From NCBI GenBank assembly GCA_002696275.1, contig NZRO01000052.1, positions 31,493 to 74,884 on the forward strand: a stretch of DNA of 43,392 nt. Reading direction: 5' to 3'. The stretch's first letter is position 1. The number at the start of each line of letters is the position of its first letter. Origin of the DNA: Flavobacteriales bacterium. GTDB lineage: Bacteria; Bacteroidota; Bacteroidia; Flavobacteriales; BACL11. Positions 37,160-43,392 of the stretch are shown here, piece by piece. Made by a program: the position numbers and the translations under genes. The notes beneath the pieces are model-generated. The model worked only from the letters and a program-made list of their open reading frames with translations, did no database searches and had not been told where the DNA came from.

Positions 37160-38614
37160 ATGATAAAAAAAGTATTTTTCTTTTCCTTTATTTTCGTTTT
37201 TTCAAGTCTTTTTTCTCAAGATTCAACTATTTCTGATACGAACTCATTGTTACTGAAAAAGTATAATAAATATAAGCTCCTTTATAATGTTAATTGTGTG
37301 CAAGATAAAATAACAGACAACCAAGGAAATGGTTTTGAAAATTTATATGGAACAAGAAATTTTAGAACAATTTTACATGGGGTAGCGTATCGAGGGGGAG
37401 GAAATAATTACTATCATAGGACAAATAAAAGATCTAATAAGAATCCACTTCCAATAGATGGTTTAAACAATCTACTTAATAATGGATTTTCTACATCTGT
37501 ATACTTATATGTTGAGAATTTTGAGACAGCTCCTAGTTTTTTAACTAACGAGAATTCGAACGATACATTAAAATATTTTCAGTTAGGTGGTAACACCTCT
37601 TCAGAACTTGATAGTATATTAATGTTTACTTATAACTCTATCACAAATCATGAATTAGGTCCAGTTTATTTACATTGTTGGAATGGTTGGCATCAATCTG
37701 GTTTTGTTTCAGCTGTTTTGTTGAAACAGTTTTGTGGTTTTTCTACAGAAACTGCTCTTCACTATTGGGAGGATTGTGCTGATAATTGGACTAGAGGATA
37801 TGATAGAATAAGAAATGCTATTAGAGACTTTGAACCTTTAGAAAAATATTCAATATCAGAAGAGATAAGCAATGAAATTTGTCCATGTTATGATGATGAA
37901 AGAGCAAATGATAAAATAATTGTTCAGAATAATAATGATGAGTTAAAATCATTAAAAATAACCGTTCTATTTCCTTCTAATATTTCTGATCTACCACCTT
38001 CTGTTTCTACTTTTTTGGATGAGTACGCTGCAATGTTAAAAGAAAATTCATATTTAGGAGTAGAGGTCTCTGGACATACTGACTCTAAAGGTTCCAAAGA
38101 ACATAATTTAGTTTTGTCTGAAAAGAGAGCTCAAAATGTAATGGACTATCTGATTCTGCAAGGAGTAGACTCTTCTCAATTAAGTTTTAAGGGTTATGGT
38201 GAAGAACTTTTGACTAATGAATGTAAAGATGATGTTTGGTGTTCTAAAGAGCAACATGCTAAAAACAGAAGAATTGATTTTAACATTACAAATATTTCTT
38301 ACCAAATTAATTTTAATAAAAATAGTTCTATTATTAGTCCAAAAGATAAGCTTGTTTTAAATGACATCTTATTAATATTAAATTCAGAAGAGAATATGAA
38401 GATTGAGATTGGAGGTCATGCTGATAAGGGTACAGGAAATGATTTCTTAAATGATAACATTTCCACTTTAAGAGCAGAAAGAATATATAATTATCTGAAA
38501 GAAAATGGACTTGACATGACTAATATTTCTTTTGTAGGATATGGTTCTAGAATAGAAAAATATAAAGATGAAAGAGACAGAAGGATTGAATTTAAGATAT
38601 TAAGAAATGAATAG
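37160..38614 (+). CDS. Periplasmic phosphatase-like protein with two OmpA domains
   Basis: 484 residues. Signal peptide 1-19 (MIKKVFFFSFIFVFSSLFS). Residues about 60-230 resemble a dual-specificity phosphatase: an entry motif VAYRGG then GLNNLLNNGFSTSVYLY, and a P-loop-like VYLHCWNGWHQSG (169-181). The nucleophile Cys173 is kept, but the P-loop Arg of HCxxGxxR is Gln179, so catalysis is doubtful and a binding (pseudophosphatase) role is possible. Residues about 262-375 and 380-482 are two OmpA-C domains with GHTDSKGS...NRRIDF and GHADKGTG...DRRIEF, carrying the Asp and Arg that hold peptidoglycan. It overlaps the downstream CotH gene by 8 bases. Confidence 0.85.
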   Translation: MIKKVFFFSFIFVFSSLFSQDSTISDTNSLLLKKYNKYKLLYNVNCVQDKITDNQGNGFENLYGTRNFRTILHGVAYRGGGNNYYHRTNKRSNKNPLPIDGLNNLLNNGFSTSVYLYVENFETAPSFLTNENSNDTLKYFQLGGNTSSELDSILMFTYNSITNHELGPVYLHCWNGWHQSGFVSAVLLKQFCGFSTETALHYWEDCADNWTRGYDRIRNAIRDFEPLEKYSISEEISNEICPCYDDERANDKIIVQNNNDELKSLKITVLFPSNISDLPPSVSTFLDEYAAMLKENSYLGVEVSGHTDSKGSKEHNLVLSEKRAQNVMDYLILQGVDSSQLSFKGYGEELLTNECKDDVWCSKEQHAKNRRIDFNITNISYQINFNKNSSIISPKDKLVLNDILLILNSEENMKIEIGGHADKGTGNDFLNDNISTLRAERIYNYLKENGLDMTNISFVGYGSRIEKYKDERDRRIEFKILRNE

Positions 38615-40850
38615 AGTATTTTTATTTCTATTCATTTTTTGTAGTTTCTTTTCTATTTCTCAGGAAGTCCATTTTTCTCATGAAGCAGGTTTTTTTGAAC
38701 ATCCATTTTATTTAAAAATTCATGCATCTGATACTAAGGTTTTATACTCATATCAGAATAATATAAATAAGAGAAGTAAGATATATAAAGATTCTATTTT
38801 AATAGATAAAACAACAACTATTGCTTTTGGTTTGTTACGTGGAGATTCGGTTGTAAAATTAGGATCTAATACTTATTTTATTGGATTTAAAACTAAATTT
38901 AATGTTGTTTCTATTTCTGTCTCTGAGAAAGCTTTATATGATTCTATTACAGGAATTTATGTAGAAGGACCTAATGCTTATTATGATACTACTCTAAAAG
39001 TTATGTTAAACTCTAACTATTCAAAAAAAATGGAAAGAGATGTTTATGTGGAAATGTATAATAATTTAGGAGAGAGAATAATAAGTCAAGATGCTGGAAT
39101 AAGAATATTTGGTGGAATGACTATTTATTACCCTGAAAAATCATTGAGATTTATTGCAAGAGATATTTATGGTAACTCTAGATTTAATGCAAATATTTTT
39201 AATTCTGGAGAGAAACCATATAAACAATTTATATTAAGACATTCGGGGAATGATTATTTAAAAACACGATTTAAAGATGTTTTATCTACTACAATAGCTG
39301 CAAAATCTAATATAGATGTACAAGCAAACAATCCATCACATTTATTTGTAAATTCAGAATATTGGGGTGTTTATAATATTAGAGAAAAGATAAATGAATT
39401 TTATATTGACAATCACTACAATTGCGGTACTGAGGGTGTAGATATGCTTCAAGCTTATAATTTTGTAGAAGAGGGTTCAGGAGAGAAGTATGATCTTTTA
39501 TTGCAATATGTAGACGAAAATAATTTGAATGATTCAGAACATTATAATCAGATTAAAAAGATGATGGATGTAGAGAACTTTGCAAATTATTGGATACATC
39601 AAATTTATTTTGGTAATACAGACGCTAGAGGAAATATTAGATTTTGGAGATCTGATTCATTAAATGGAAAGTTTCGATGGATATTATATGATACGGATTT
39701 AGGTTGGGGGAATTATAATAGTAATCTTTTAGAAGATTTTACATCTCCCATAAAAACAAAATGGTATAATCCTACATGGTCTACTTTCTTATTGAGAAGT
39801 TTATTAAATAACAAAGATTTTCAATCCTACTTTATTAACCAATTTTCATTTTTACTATCTACTCATCTAAGTACTGATGTTGTACAAGAAGAAATAAATG
39901 TACTTGAAAATAAGTATAGACTGGAGATGGAATATCATTATAAACATAGAAAAAAATTTCAAAGAAATCAGGGGAGTATTAACAGATGGCAAAAGGCAGT
40001 AGACCAGCTCAATTTCTTTGCTTTAAAAAGAGATAATGTTTTATATAGTCAGTTGAAGCAAAAGTTTGATTTAAACGATAGGTATTTAGTAAGATTAAAT
40101 ATTAGTAATTTTAAAGATGGTAAAGTTTATGTTAACAATAATATAATTCTTTCAGATACTTCAGAACTTTCATTTTATGTGGATTTAAGAGTTCCAATTA
40201 AAATTATACCAAATGTTGGTTTCTCTTATTCTGGCTATGAAAAGAGTTTTATTGTCCCTAATTCTAATAAAGAGCTTGATATTAATATTAATTTTATTCC
40301 GAATAAGAAATCAGATTTCAATGTTATAATTAATGAAATTGATTATAAAAATGATTGTATAGAGATATTAAACTTGGAAAATAAAGATGTTGACTTAAGT
40401 GGTTGGACTATAATAGATAAGAATTCTAATGTTTGTATAATTTCAAAAGGAATTCTTCCTAAAAATAAATTTGCAGTTTTTCATCGGAATGATACAATTG
40501 AATATATTGACTCAGTGGTATATTTTAATATTGGGTTTGGTATTTCCTCTGTTTCAGAAAAACTGGCATTATATGATAGAAAAGGAAATTTTGTAGATAG
40601 TGTTTCTTACACTATTTCGGAACGGAAAACTAGTTATATAAGAAATATACCATTTGATAGTATTTATAATGAGAAATTTCATTGGGAAAATACTATAAAT
40701 GAAAGTATAGGATTACACAACGAACCTTATTTAGTAATACTTGATCAGTTAGAAACAAAAAGATATATTAGGAATATTCTAATAATATCTCTTATTTCAA
40801 TACTTGTAATTATTCTTTTAGTATTTATTTATAGAAAGAAATCTACTTAA
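38607..40850 (+). CDS. CotH-family protein kinase with lamin-tail domain and C-terminal anchor
   Basis: 747 residues. Signal peptide 1-18, then a small beta domain of FN3-associated/chitobiase-like type (EAGFFEHPFYLKIHAS, about 24-95). The CotH kinase domain (about 110-470) carries GIRIFGG, PEKSLRFIAR, FVNSEYWGVYNIREKINEFYI, NTDARGN (337-343) and RWILYDTDLGWG (357-368). The two acidic motifs correspond to the metal-binding aspartates of characterised spore-coat CotH kinases and look intact. A lamin-tail-like domain (about 572-675: VIINEIDY...EILNLENKDVDLSGWTI) and a C-terminal helix (722-743) followed by RKKST anchor it with the kinase outside the cytoplasm. It overlaps the OmpA-phosphatase-like gene by 8 bases; substrate unknown. 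Confidence 0.88.
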   Translation: MNRVFLFLFIFCSFFSISQEVHFSHEAGFFEHPFYLKIHASDTKVLYSYQNNINKRSKIYKDSILIDKTTTIAFGLLRGDSVVKLGSNTYFIGFKTKFNVVSISVSEKALYDSITGIYVEGPNAYYDTTLKVMLNSNYSKKMERDVYVEMYNNLGERIISQDAGIRIFGGMTIYYPEKSLRFIARDIYGNSRFNANIFNSGEKPYKQFILRHSGNDYLKTRFKDVLSTTIAAKSNIDVQANNPSHLFVNSEYWGVYNIREKINEFYIDNHYNCGTEGVDMLQAYNFVEEGSGEKYDLLLQYVDENNLNDSEHYNQIKKMMDVENFANYWIHQIYFGNTDARGNIRFWRSDSLNGKFRWILYDTDLGWGNYNSNLLEDFTSPIKTKWYNPTWSTFLLRSLLNNKDFQSYFINQFSFLLSTHLSTDVVQEEINVLENKYRLEMEYHYKHRKKFQRNQGSINRWQKAVDQLNFFALKRDNVLYSQLKQKFDLNDRYLVRLNISNFKDGKVYVNNNIILSDTSELSFYVDLRVPIKIIPNVGFSYSGYEKSFIVPNSNKELDININFIPNKKSDFNVIINEIDYKNDCIEILNLENKDVDLSGWTIIDKNSNVCIISKGILPKNKFAVFHRNDTIEYIDSVVYFNIGFGISSVSEKLALYDRKGNFVDSVSYTISERKTSYIRNIPFDSIYNEKFHWENTINESIGLHNEPYLVILDQLETKRYIRNILIISLISILVIILLVFIYRKKST

Positions 40851-41685
40851 TAATTGTAATAATAGCAGATTTTCCAACTTCAAGTTGAGTAATTATTGGG
40901 TATTTAGTTCTTGAGTCTACTAATTCAATTCTGCTGGTGTTTGGGGGATTCTCACCAACATTGATAGCTTCAATTTTTATTTTGTTTTCTCCAATTTTAA
41001 GGTTGTGTTTTATTTTTTTTCTTTTTTTTCTTGTTATATAGTCTGATAAAATAGTTTTATCATTAATAGAAAGATTAATTTTATCTCCATCCTCAGTGTT
41101 AGCGTCCCAGATATAGATTGTTAATTTATCAGAATTCCACTGAATATACATGTCATCTCCTTCTTTAAGTACTTTTGTACTAAGGATCTCATTATTTGTT
41201 CGTTTCTTGTTATATTTTTCAATTTTCTTTTCTACTTTTTTTGTGATTTTTTCTAATCTCTCTTTTTCCATTAAAACTATATCTCCATAAGCGCAAGTAT
41301 CTCCATTAGTAAACAATCCTACAAAAGTACCTTCATATCTTTTAAGTTGAAATTTACCTTTTTCTTTTACTTCCATGTTAATATAGCAGAAGGTATTAAG
41401 ATCTGCCTCAGATTTAGTAGATAGCACCTGAGTTTCTTTTAATTTATAGGTTTTAGTATTTCTATTATAAATTCCACTAATATCAGATTTAGTTTCGTTT
41501 TTACCTGCTTTATCTGTGATGGAAAAACCGTTTACTATACCTTTTTCTTGTGTTAAATTTATTTCATAAGCTATTGGTTTTCCATTTTTAATACTAATTA
41601 TTCCACTATAGATGTTTTCTTGAATATTTTGAGAAAAAAGGGAAAATGAAATTAGTATGAATAAAATAGATGAAAAGCTTTTCAT
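40843..41685 (-). CDS. Secreted hypothetical protein with C-terminal beta-sandwich
   Basis: 280 residues. Signal peptide MKSFSSILFILISFSLFSQ. Residues about 25-140 form a beta-rich unknown domain (YSGIISIKNGKPIAYEINLTQEKGIVNGFSITD). A charged helix follows (140-162, ERLEKITKKVEKKIEKYNKKR). Residues about 183-280 match a beta-sandwich common at the ends of exported Bacteroidota proteins: LTIYIWDANTEDGDKINLSINDKTIL...LKIGENKIKIEAINVGENPPNTSRIEL. It converges on the CotH gene with an 8-base overlap of the coding ends. The promoter box at 41690-41697 implies a leaderless message. Function unknown. Confidence 0.75.
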   Translation of the reverse strand: MKSFSSILFILISFSLFSQNIQENIYSGIISIKNGKPIAYEINLTQEKGIVNGFSITDKAGKNETKSDISGIYNRNTKTYKLKETQVLSTKSEADLNTFCYINMEVKEKGKFQLKRYEGTFVGLFTNGDTCAYGDIVLMEKERLEKITKKVEKKIEKYNKKRTNNEILSTKVLKEGDDMYIQWNSDKLTIYIWDANTEDGDKINLSINDKTILSDYITRKKRKKIKHNLKIGENKIKIEAINVGENPPNTSRIELVDSRTKYPIITQLEVGKSAIITIIK

Positions 41686-41689
41686 AATT

Positions 41690-41697
41690 CAAAACTA
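41690..41697 (-). promoter_or_regulatory. -7 box for the 280-aa secreted protein (leaderless spacing)
   Basis: The minus strand reads TAGTTTTG, an exact TAnnTTTG match, ending 4 bases before the ATG at 41685 (spacer aatt). Confidence 0.58.
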
Positions 41698-41710
41698 ATA
41701 AAAAAAATAT

Positions 41711-41718
41711 TATATTTG
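41711..41718 (+). promoter_or_regulatory. -7 box for the 106-aa membrane protein
   Basis: TATATTTG is an exact consensus match ending 27 bases before the ATG at 41746. It is divergent from the box at 41690-41697, with 13 bases between. Confidence 0.58.
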
Positions 41719-41745
41719 TTGAATATTAACCAACACTAAAAAAAT

Positions 41746-42066
41746 ATGAAAAAAATTATATTATTATTTATGACCTTTTTTACTTTTACCACAGTAACTT
41801 TTGCTTCATTCCCTGTAGTTGAGACTGAATCTACTGAGTTCGTATCGAGTAATCAAGCGGAAAGTAAGGCCCCAGACTCTAAAATGATAGGAATTTTATT
41901 AGGAGTTTTTCTTGGGATTTTTGGAGTGTTGATTGCTTATTTAATGGATGATGATGAAATGGTTAGGGGTGCGTGGAGAGGATTTTTATGGGCCATTGCA
42001 ATTTATGTGTTAATTTGGATTTTAGCAATTGCCGTTTTTGCAGGTACTGTTGCTGTTACAGCATAA
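41746..42066 (+). CDS. Small membrane protein (106 aa), unknown
   Basis: Signal peptide-like start MKKIILLFMTFFTFTTVTFASFPVV, a short polar linker (ETESTEFVSSNQAESKAPDS), then two hydrophobic helices (MIGILLGVFLGIFGVLIAYLM and WRGFLWAIAIYVLIWILAIAVFAGTVAVTA) separated by the acidic loop DDDEMVRGA. The layout resembles small exported Bacteroidota membrane proteins, but I cannot name a family. It is monocistronic: a promoter box upstream and a clear terminator 22 bases after the stop. Confidence 0.75.
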   Translation: MKKIILLFMTFFTFTTVTFASFPVVETESTEFVSSNQAESKAPDSKMIGILLGVFLGIFGVLIAYLMDDDEMVRGAWRGFLWAIAIYVLIWILAIAVFAGTVAVTA

Positions 42067-42088
42067 TTTTTAAATGATTTGTTTTTTT

Positions 42089-42118
42089 AAAAAAACCACT
42101 CACTGAGTGGTTTTTTTT
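42089..42118 (+). terminator. Rho-independent terminator after the 106-aa membrane protein
   Basis: AAAAAAACCACTC-ACT-GAGTGGTTTTTTTT: a 6-bp GC-containing stem extended by A-T pairs, a 3-base loop and eight Ts. The A-tract on the other side means it could also end minus-strand transcription coming from the unknown gene at 42186-42605. Confidence 0.88.
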
Positions 42119-42144
42119 ATGATTAATTCGCATAATTACATTTC

Positions 42145-42170
42145 TTAAAATTTTCAGAACTTATCATTAA
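42145..42170 (-). repeat. Degenerate copy of the mpl 3' end
   Basis: TTAAAATTTTCAGAACTTATCATTAA matches 42954-42979 inside mpl at 24 of 26 positions in the same orientation. On the minus strand it reads LMISSENFK against LMMSSGNFN of Mpl. It lies just past the stop of the unknown gene at 42186. Confidence 0.7.
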
Positions 42171-42185
42171 AAATATTTGACTTTT

Positions 42186-42605
42186 CTATTTAACAGACTC
42201 AATTAATTTATTAAGTTTTAAATGTAATTCATTTGGTTTTTTAATAACAATCTTATTAATATCTTCTCCATCAAAGCCTATTGTTTTGTCTAAGCTATTA
42301 TATGTAAATTCTTCAATTTCACCGTTGTTGTAATATACAATTAACTTTCTTCTTTTAACTAAGTTTTTAGACTCAACACATTTACAAGCATCATAAAGAT
42401 CCAATATAAGATATTGATATTTGTTTATGTTTACAGTAACATCTTTAAAAACAATGTTTTTGGTTTTATTTATGATTTTACTATTATAATAATCAAATTC
42501 AAAGTGAATTTTACCGGCTACCATATGACATATTGTGTCAGATGTTTGAGAGTAACAATATCCTGTTACAAATAAACAAATAACTATTAATTTTAATTTT
42601 TTCAT
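42186..42605 (-). CDS. Secreted hypothetical protein (139 aa)
   Basis: Signal peptide MKKLKLIVICLFVTGYCYSQ, then a small domain with cysteines in DTICHM and DACKCVES and strands such as RKLIVYYNNGEIEEFTYNSLDK. Not recognised. The coding region has the same AT-rich style as its neighbours. It sits between mpl (upstream on the same strand) and a degenerate copy of the mpl 3' end directly after its own stop, so it may have arrived with an insertion at that site. No -7 box was found upstream. Confidence 0.65.
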   Translation of the reverse strand: MKKLKLIVICLFVTGYCYSQTSDTICHMVAGKIHFEFDYYNSKIINKTKNIVFKDVTVNINKYQYLILDLYDACKCVESKNLVKRRKLIVYYNNGEIEEFTYNSLDKTIGFDGEDINKIVIKKPNELHLKLNKLIESVK

Positions 42606-42925
42606 TTTTTTAGTTTTAAAAGTTGTACAATTTGTTAATTGAATTGATGAAATAAAACTAGATTGGAAAGTGGCTAAATAATTTACTTACTTCTTTCATT
42701 ATAAATATAATTTATGGATTGTAAGTAAAATTTTAGTCTATATGTATTATTTTTTAGTTTTTATATTTACGAATCAATTTATATTTAGTTACGCAATATT
42801 TAATTTATGTTAAATAAATCTTTTAAGTATTATATTATTCTAATACTTTTTATTTAGAAATATTTGTCATTTTTTTTGAATATAAAAATATGCTTAGATT
42901 ATGGAGTGTTTTATATGATAGTTTT
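42606..42925 (-). other. Gene-free 320-bp spacer with several AT-rich hairpins
   Basis: No coding region is visible. Inverted repeats seen: TTTACTTAC/GTAAGTAAA (42682-42690 and 42721-42729) enclosing ATAAAT-ATA-ATTTAT (42701-42715); TATTTAA/TTAAATA (42797-42816); and AAGTATTA/TAATACTT (42825-42848). The last could be a weak terminator for mpl on the minus strand, but it has no GC core. Confidence 0.5.
42825..42848 (-). terminator. Possible AT-rich terminator downstream of mpl
   Basis: AAGTATTA-TATTATTC-TAATACTT has 8-bp arms and an 8-base loop, 77 bases past the mpl stop. Weak because of low GC and a poor U-tract on the minus strand. Confidence 0.3.
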
Positions 42926-43392
42926 CTAAATAATCGATTCTAAAGAAATTCCATTAAAATTTCCAGAACTCATCATTAATAAATTACTATTTTTCCAGTC
43001 TAAAGATTTTAAATAGTCTTCTAAAGCATTAGAATCTGTAAAGACCAACAAATCCTCTCTTCCAAAAGATGAATGTACTTGTTTTTTTGTAATGGGTCTT
43101 AATTTTTTATGAGTAATAGCTGCCGGGCTAAAATAAACAATGGCAGTATCTGCTCCATCCATACTTCCCTTATATTGGTCTAGAAATTCTTCATTTAAAC
43201 TACTAAAAGTATGCAGCTCTATACAAGCTACAAGTTTTCTGTCGAAAAATTGTTTTTTCATGGCTGATGTGGTTGCTTTTAACTTCGAAGGTGAATGTGC
43301 AAAATCTTTATAGATTGCAGATGAATAGTGTTTTTTTACAAGTTCCAATCTTTTACTCGCCCCCTTAAAGGTAGATATTTTATCTAAGAAAT
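42926..43392 (-). CDS. mpl: UDP-N-acetylmuramate:tripeptide ligase Mpl (5' part outside window)
   Basis: C-terminal portion of a Mur-ligase family enzyme that joins recycled L-Ala-gamma-D-Glu-mDAP to UDP-MurNAc in the cytoplasm. The frame continues to the window edge: FLDKISTFKGASKRLEL precedes the TTG used by the ORF track at 43348. FKGASKRLEL, YKDFAHSPSKLKATTSAMKKQF, LVACIELHTFSSLNEEFLDQYKGSMDGADTAIVYFSPAAI are typical of the Mpl ligase C-terminal domain, where AHSP replaces the AHHP of many homologues. About 154 codons are visible. Its 3' end is the source of the near-copy at 42145-42170. Confidence 0.88.
   Translation of the reverse strand, partial: FLDKISTFKGASKRLELVKKHYSSAIYKDFAHSPSKLKATTSAMKKQFFDRKLVACIELHTFSSLNEEFLDQYKGSMDGADTAIVYFSPAAITHKKLRPITKKQVHSSFGREDLLVFTDSNALEDYLKSLDWKNSNLLMMSSGNFNGISLESII
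42954..42979 (-). repeat. mpl 3'-end repeat, intact copy
   Basis: TTAAAATTTCCAGAACTCATCATTAA encodes LMMSSGNFN near the Mpl C-terminus. It is repeated with two mismatches at 42145-42170, 809 bp away in direct orientation. Confidence 0.7.

Noticed and set aside
37160-42605. Type IX secretion C-terminal sorting domains on the secreted proteins
   Set aside because: None of the C-termini shows the gliding-motility-type sorting pattern; CotH ends in a membrane helix instead.

Overview
The window is a chromosomal segment of an AT-rich member of Bacteroidota, most likely order Flavobacteriales. Evidence for this: low-GC codon use; many genes with the Bacteroidota -7 promoter box TAnnTTTG and no obvious Shine-Dalgarno sequences; and families typical of the phylum (DUF5777 barrel, BT_3928-type DoxX/thioredoxin protein, SusC-like TonB receptor with a CarboxypepD_reg domain, mitochondrial-type aconitase, monomeric NADP isocitrate dehydrogenase). 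A futalosine-pathway gene (mqnA) is present. Family-level placement is not possible from this sequence alone.

Layout. 1-4252 (+): the end of an MFS transporter, then an envelope cluster (YceI, DUF5777 barrel, OB-fold protein), L-2-hydroxyglutarate oxidase and an unknown gene. 4249-5592 (-): purB, convergent with the unknown gene. 5681-6930 (+): DUF456 membrane protein and mqnA. 6955-14159 (-): a DUF6438 lipoprotein, yidC, pyrG, a TonB-dependent receptor and holA. 14172-14627 (+): an orphan HsdR-N nuclease-like protein. 14715-18177 (-): aconitase, a strong terminator, and the rpsF-rpsR-rplI operon. 18331-25253 (+): dnaX, an M16 peptidase and icd. 25258-26874 (-): folP and diadenylate cyclase. 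26928-31092 (+): the Bacteroidota cluster DUF1599, BT_3928, tpiA, prmA, with a dipeptide-type ABC permease between BT_3928 and tpiA. It is followed by a 1480-residue unknown secreted protein, then plsY, clpS and tRNA-Arg(ACG).

36595-43392 is more accessory-like. A 565-bp gene-free stretch holds a near-copy of the tRNA 3' end and a long imperfect inverted repeat. Next comes a two-gene operon: a periplasmic OmpA protein whose N-terminal half looks like a tyrosine phosphatase with a degenerate P-loop, and a membrane-anchored CotH-family kinase. After these are small secreted or membrane proteins of unknown function and the 3' part of mpl. A 26-bp segment of the mpl 3' end recurs about 0.8 kb further downstream in the same orientation (24/26 identical), bracketing one unknown gene and a hairpin-rich spacer.

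The most interesting points are: (1) the candidate periplasmic kinase / phosphatase-like pair at 37160-40850; (2) the duplicated mpl 3' end at 42145-42979; (3) five genes whose -7 box lies exactly 4 nt before the start codon, which predicts leaderless mRNAs; (4) the tRNA-Arg 3'-end near-repeat. -7 boxes also correct two start codons in the ORF track (pyrG, TonB receptor). No CRISPR array, IS element or rRNA was seen.
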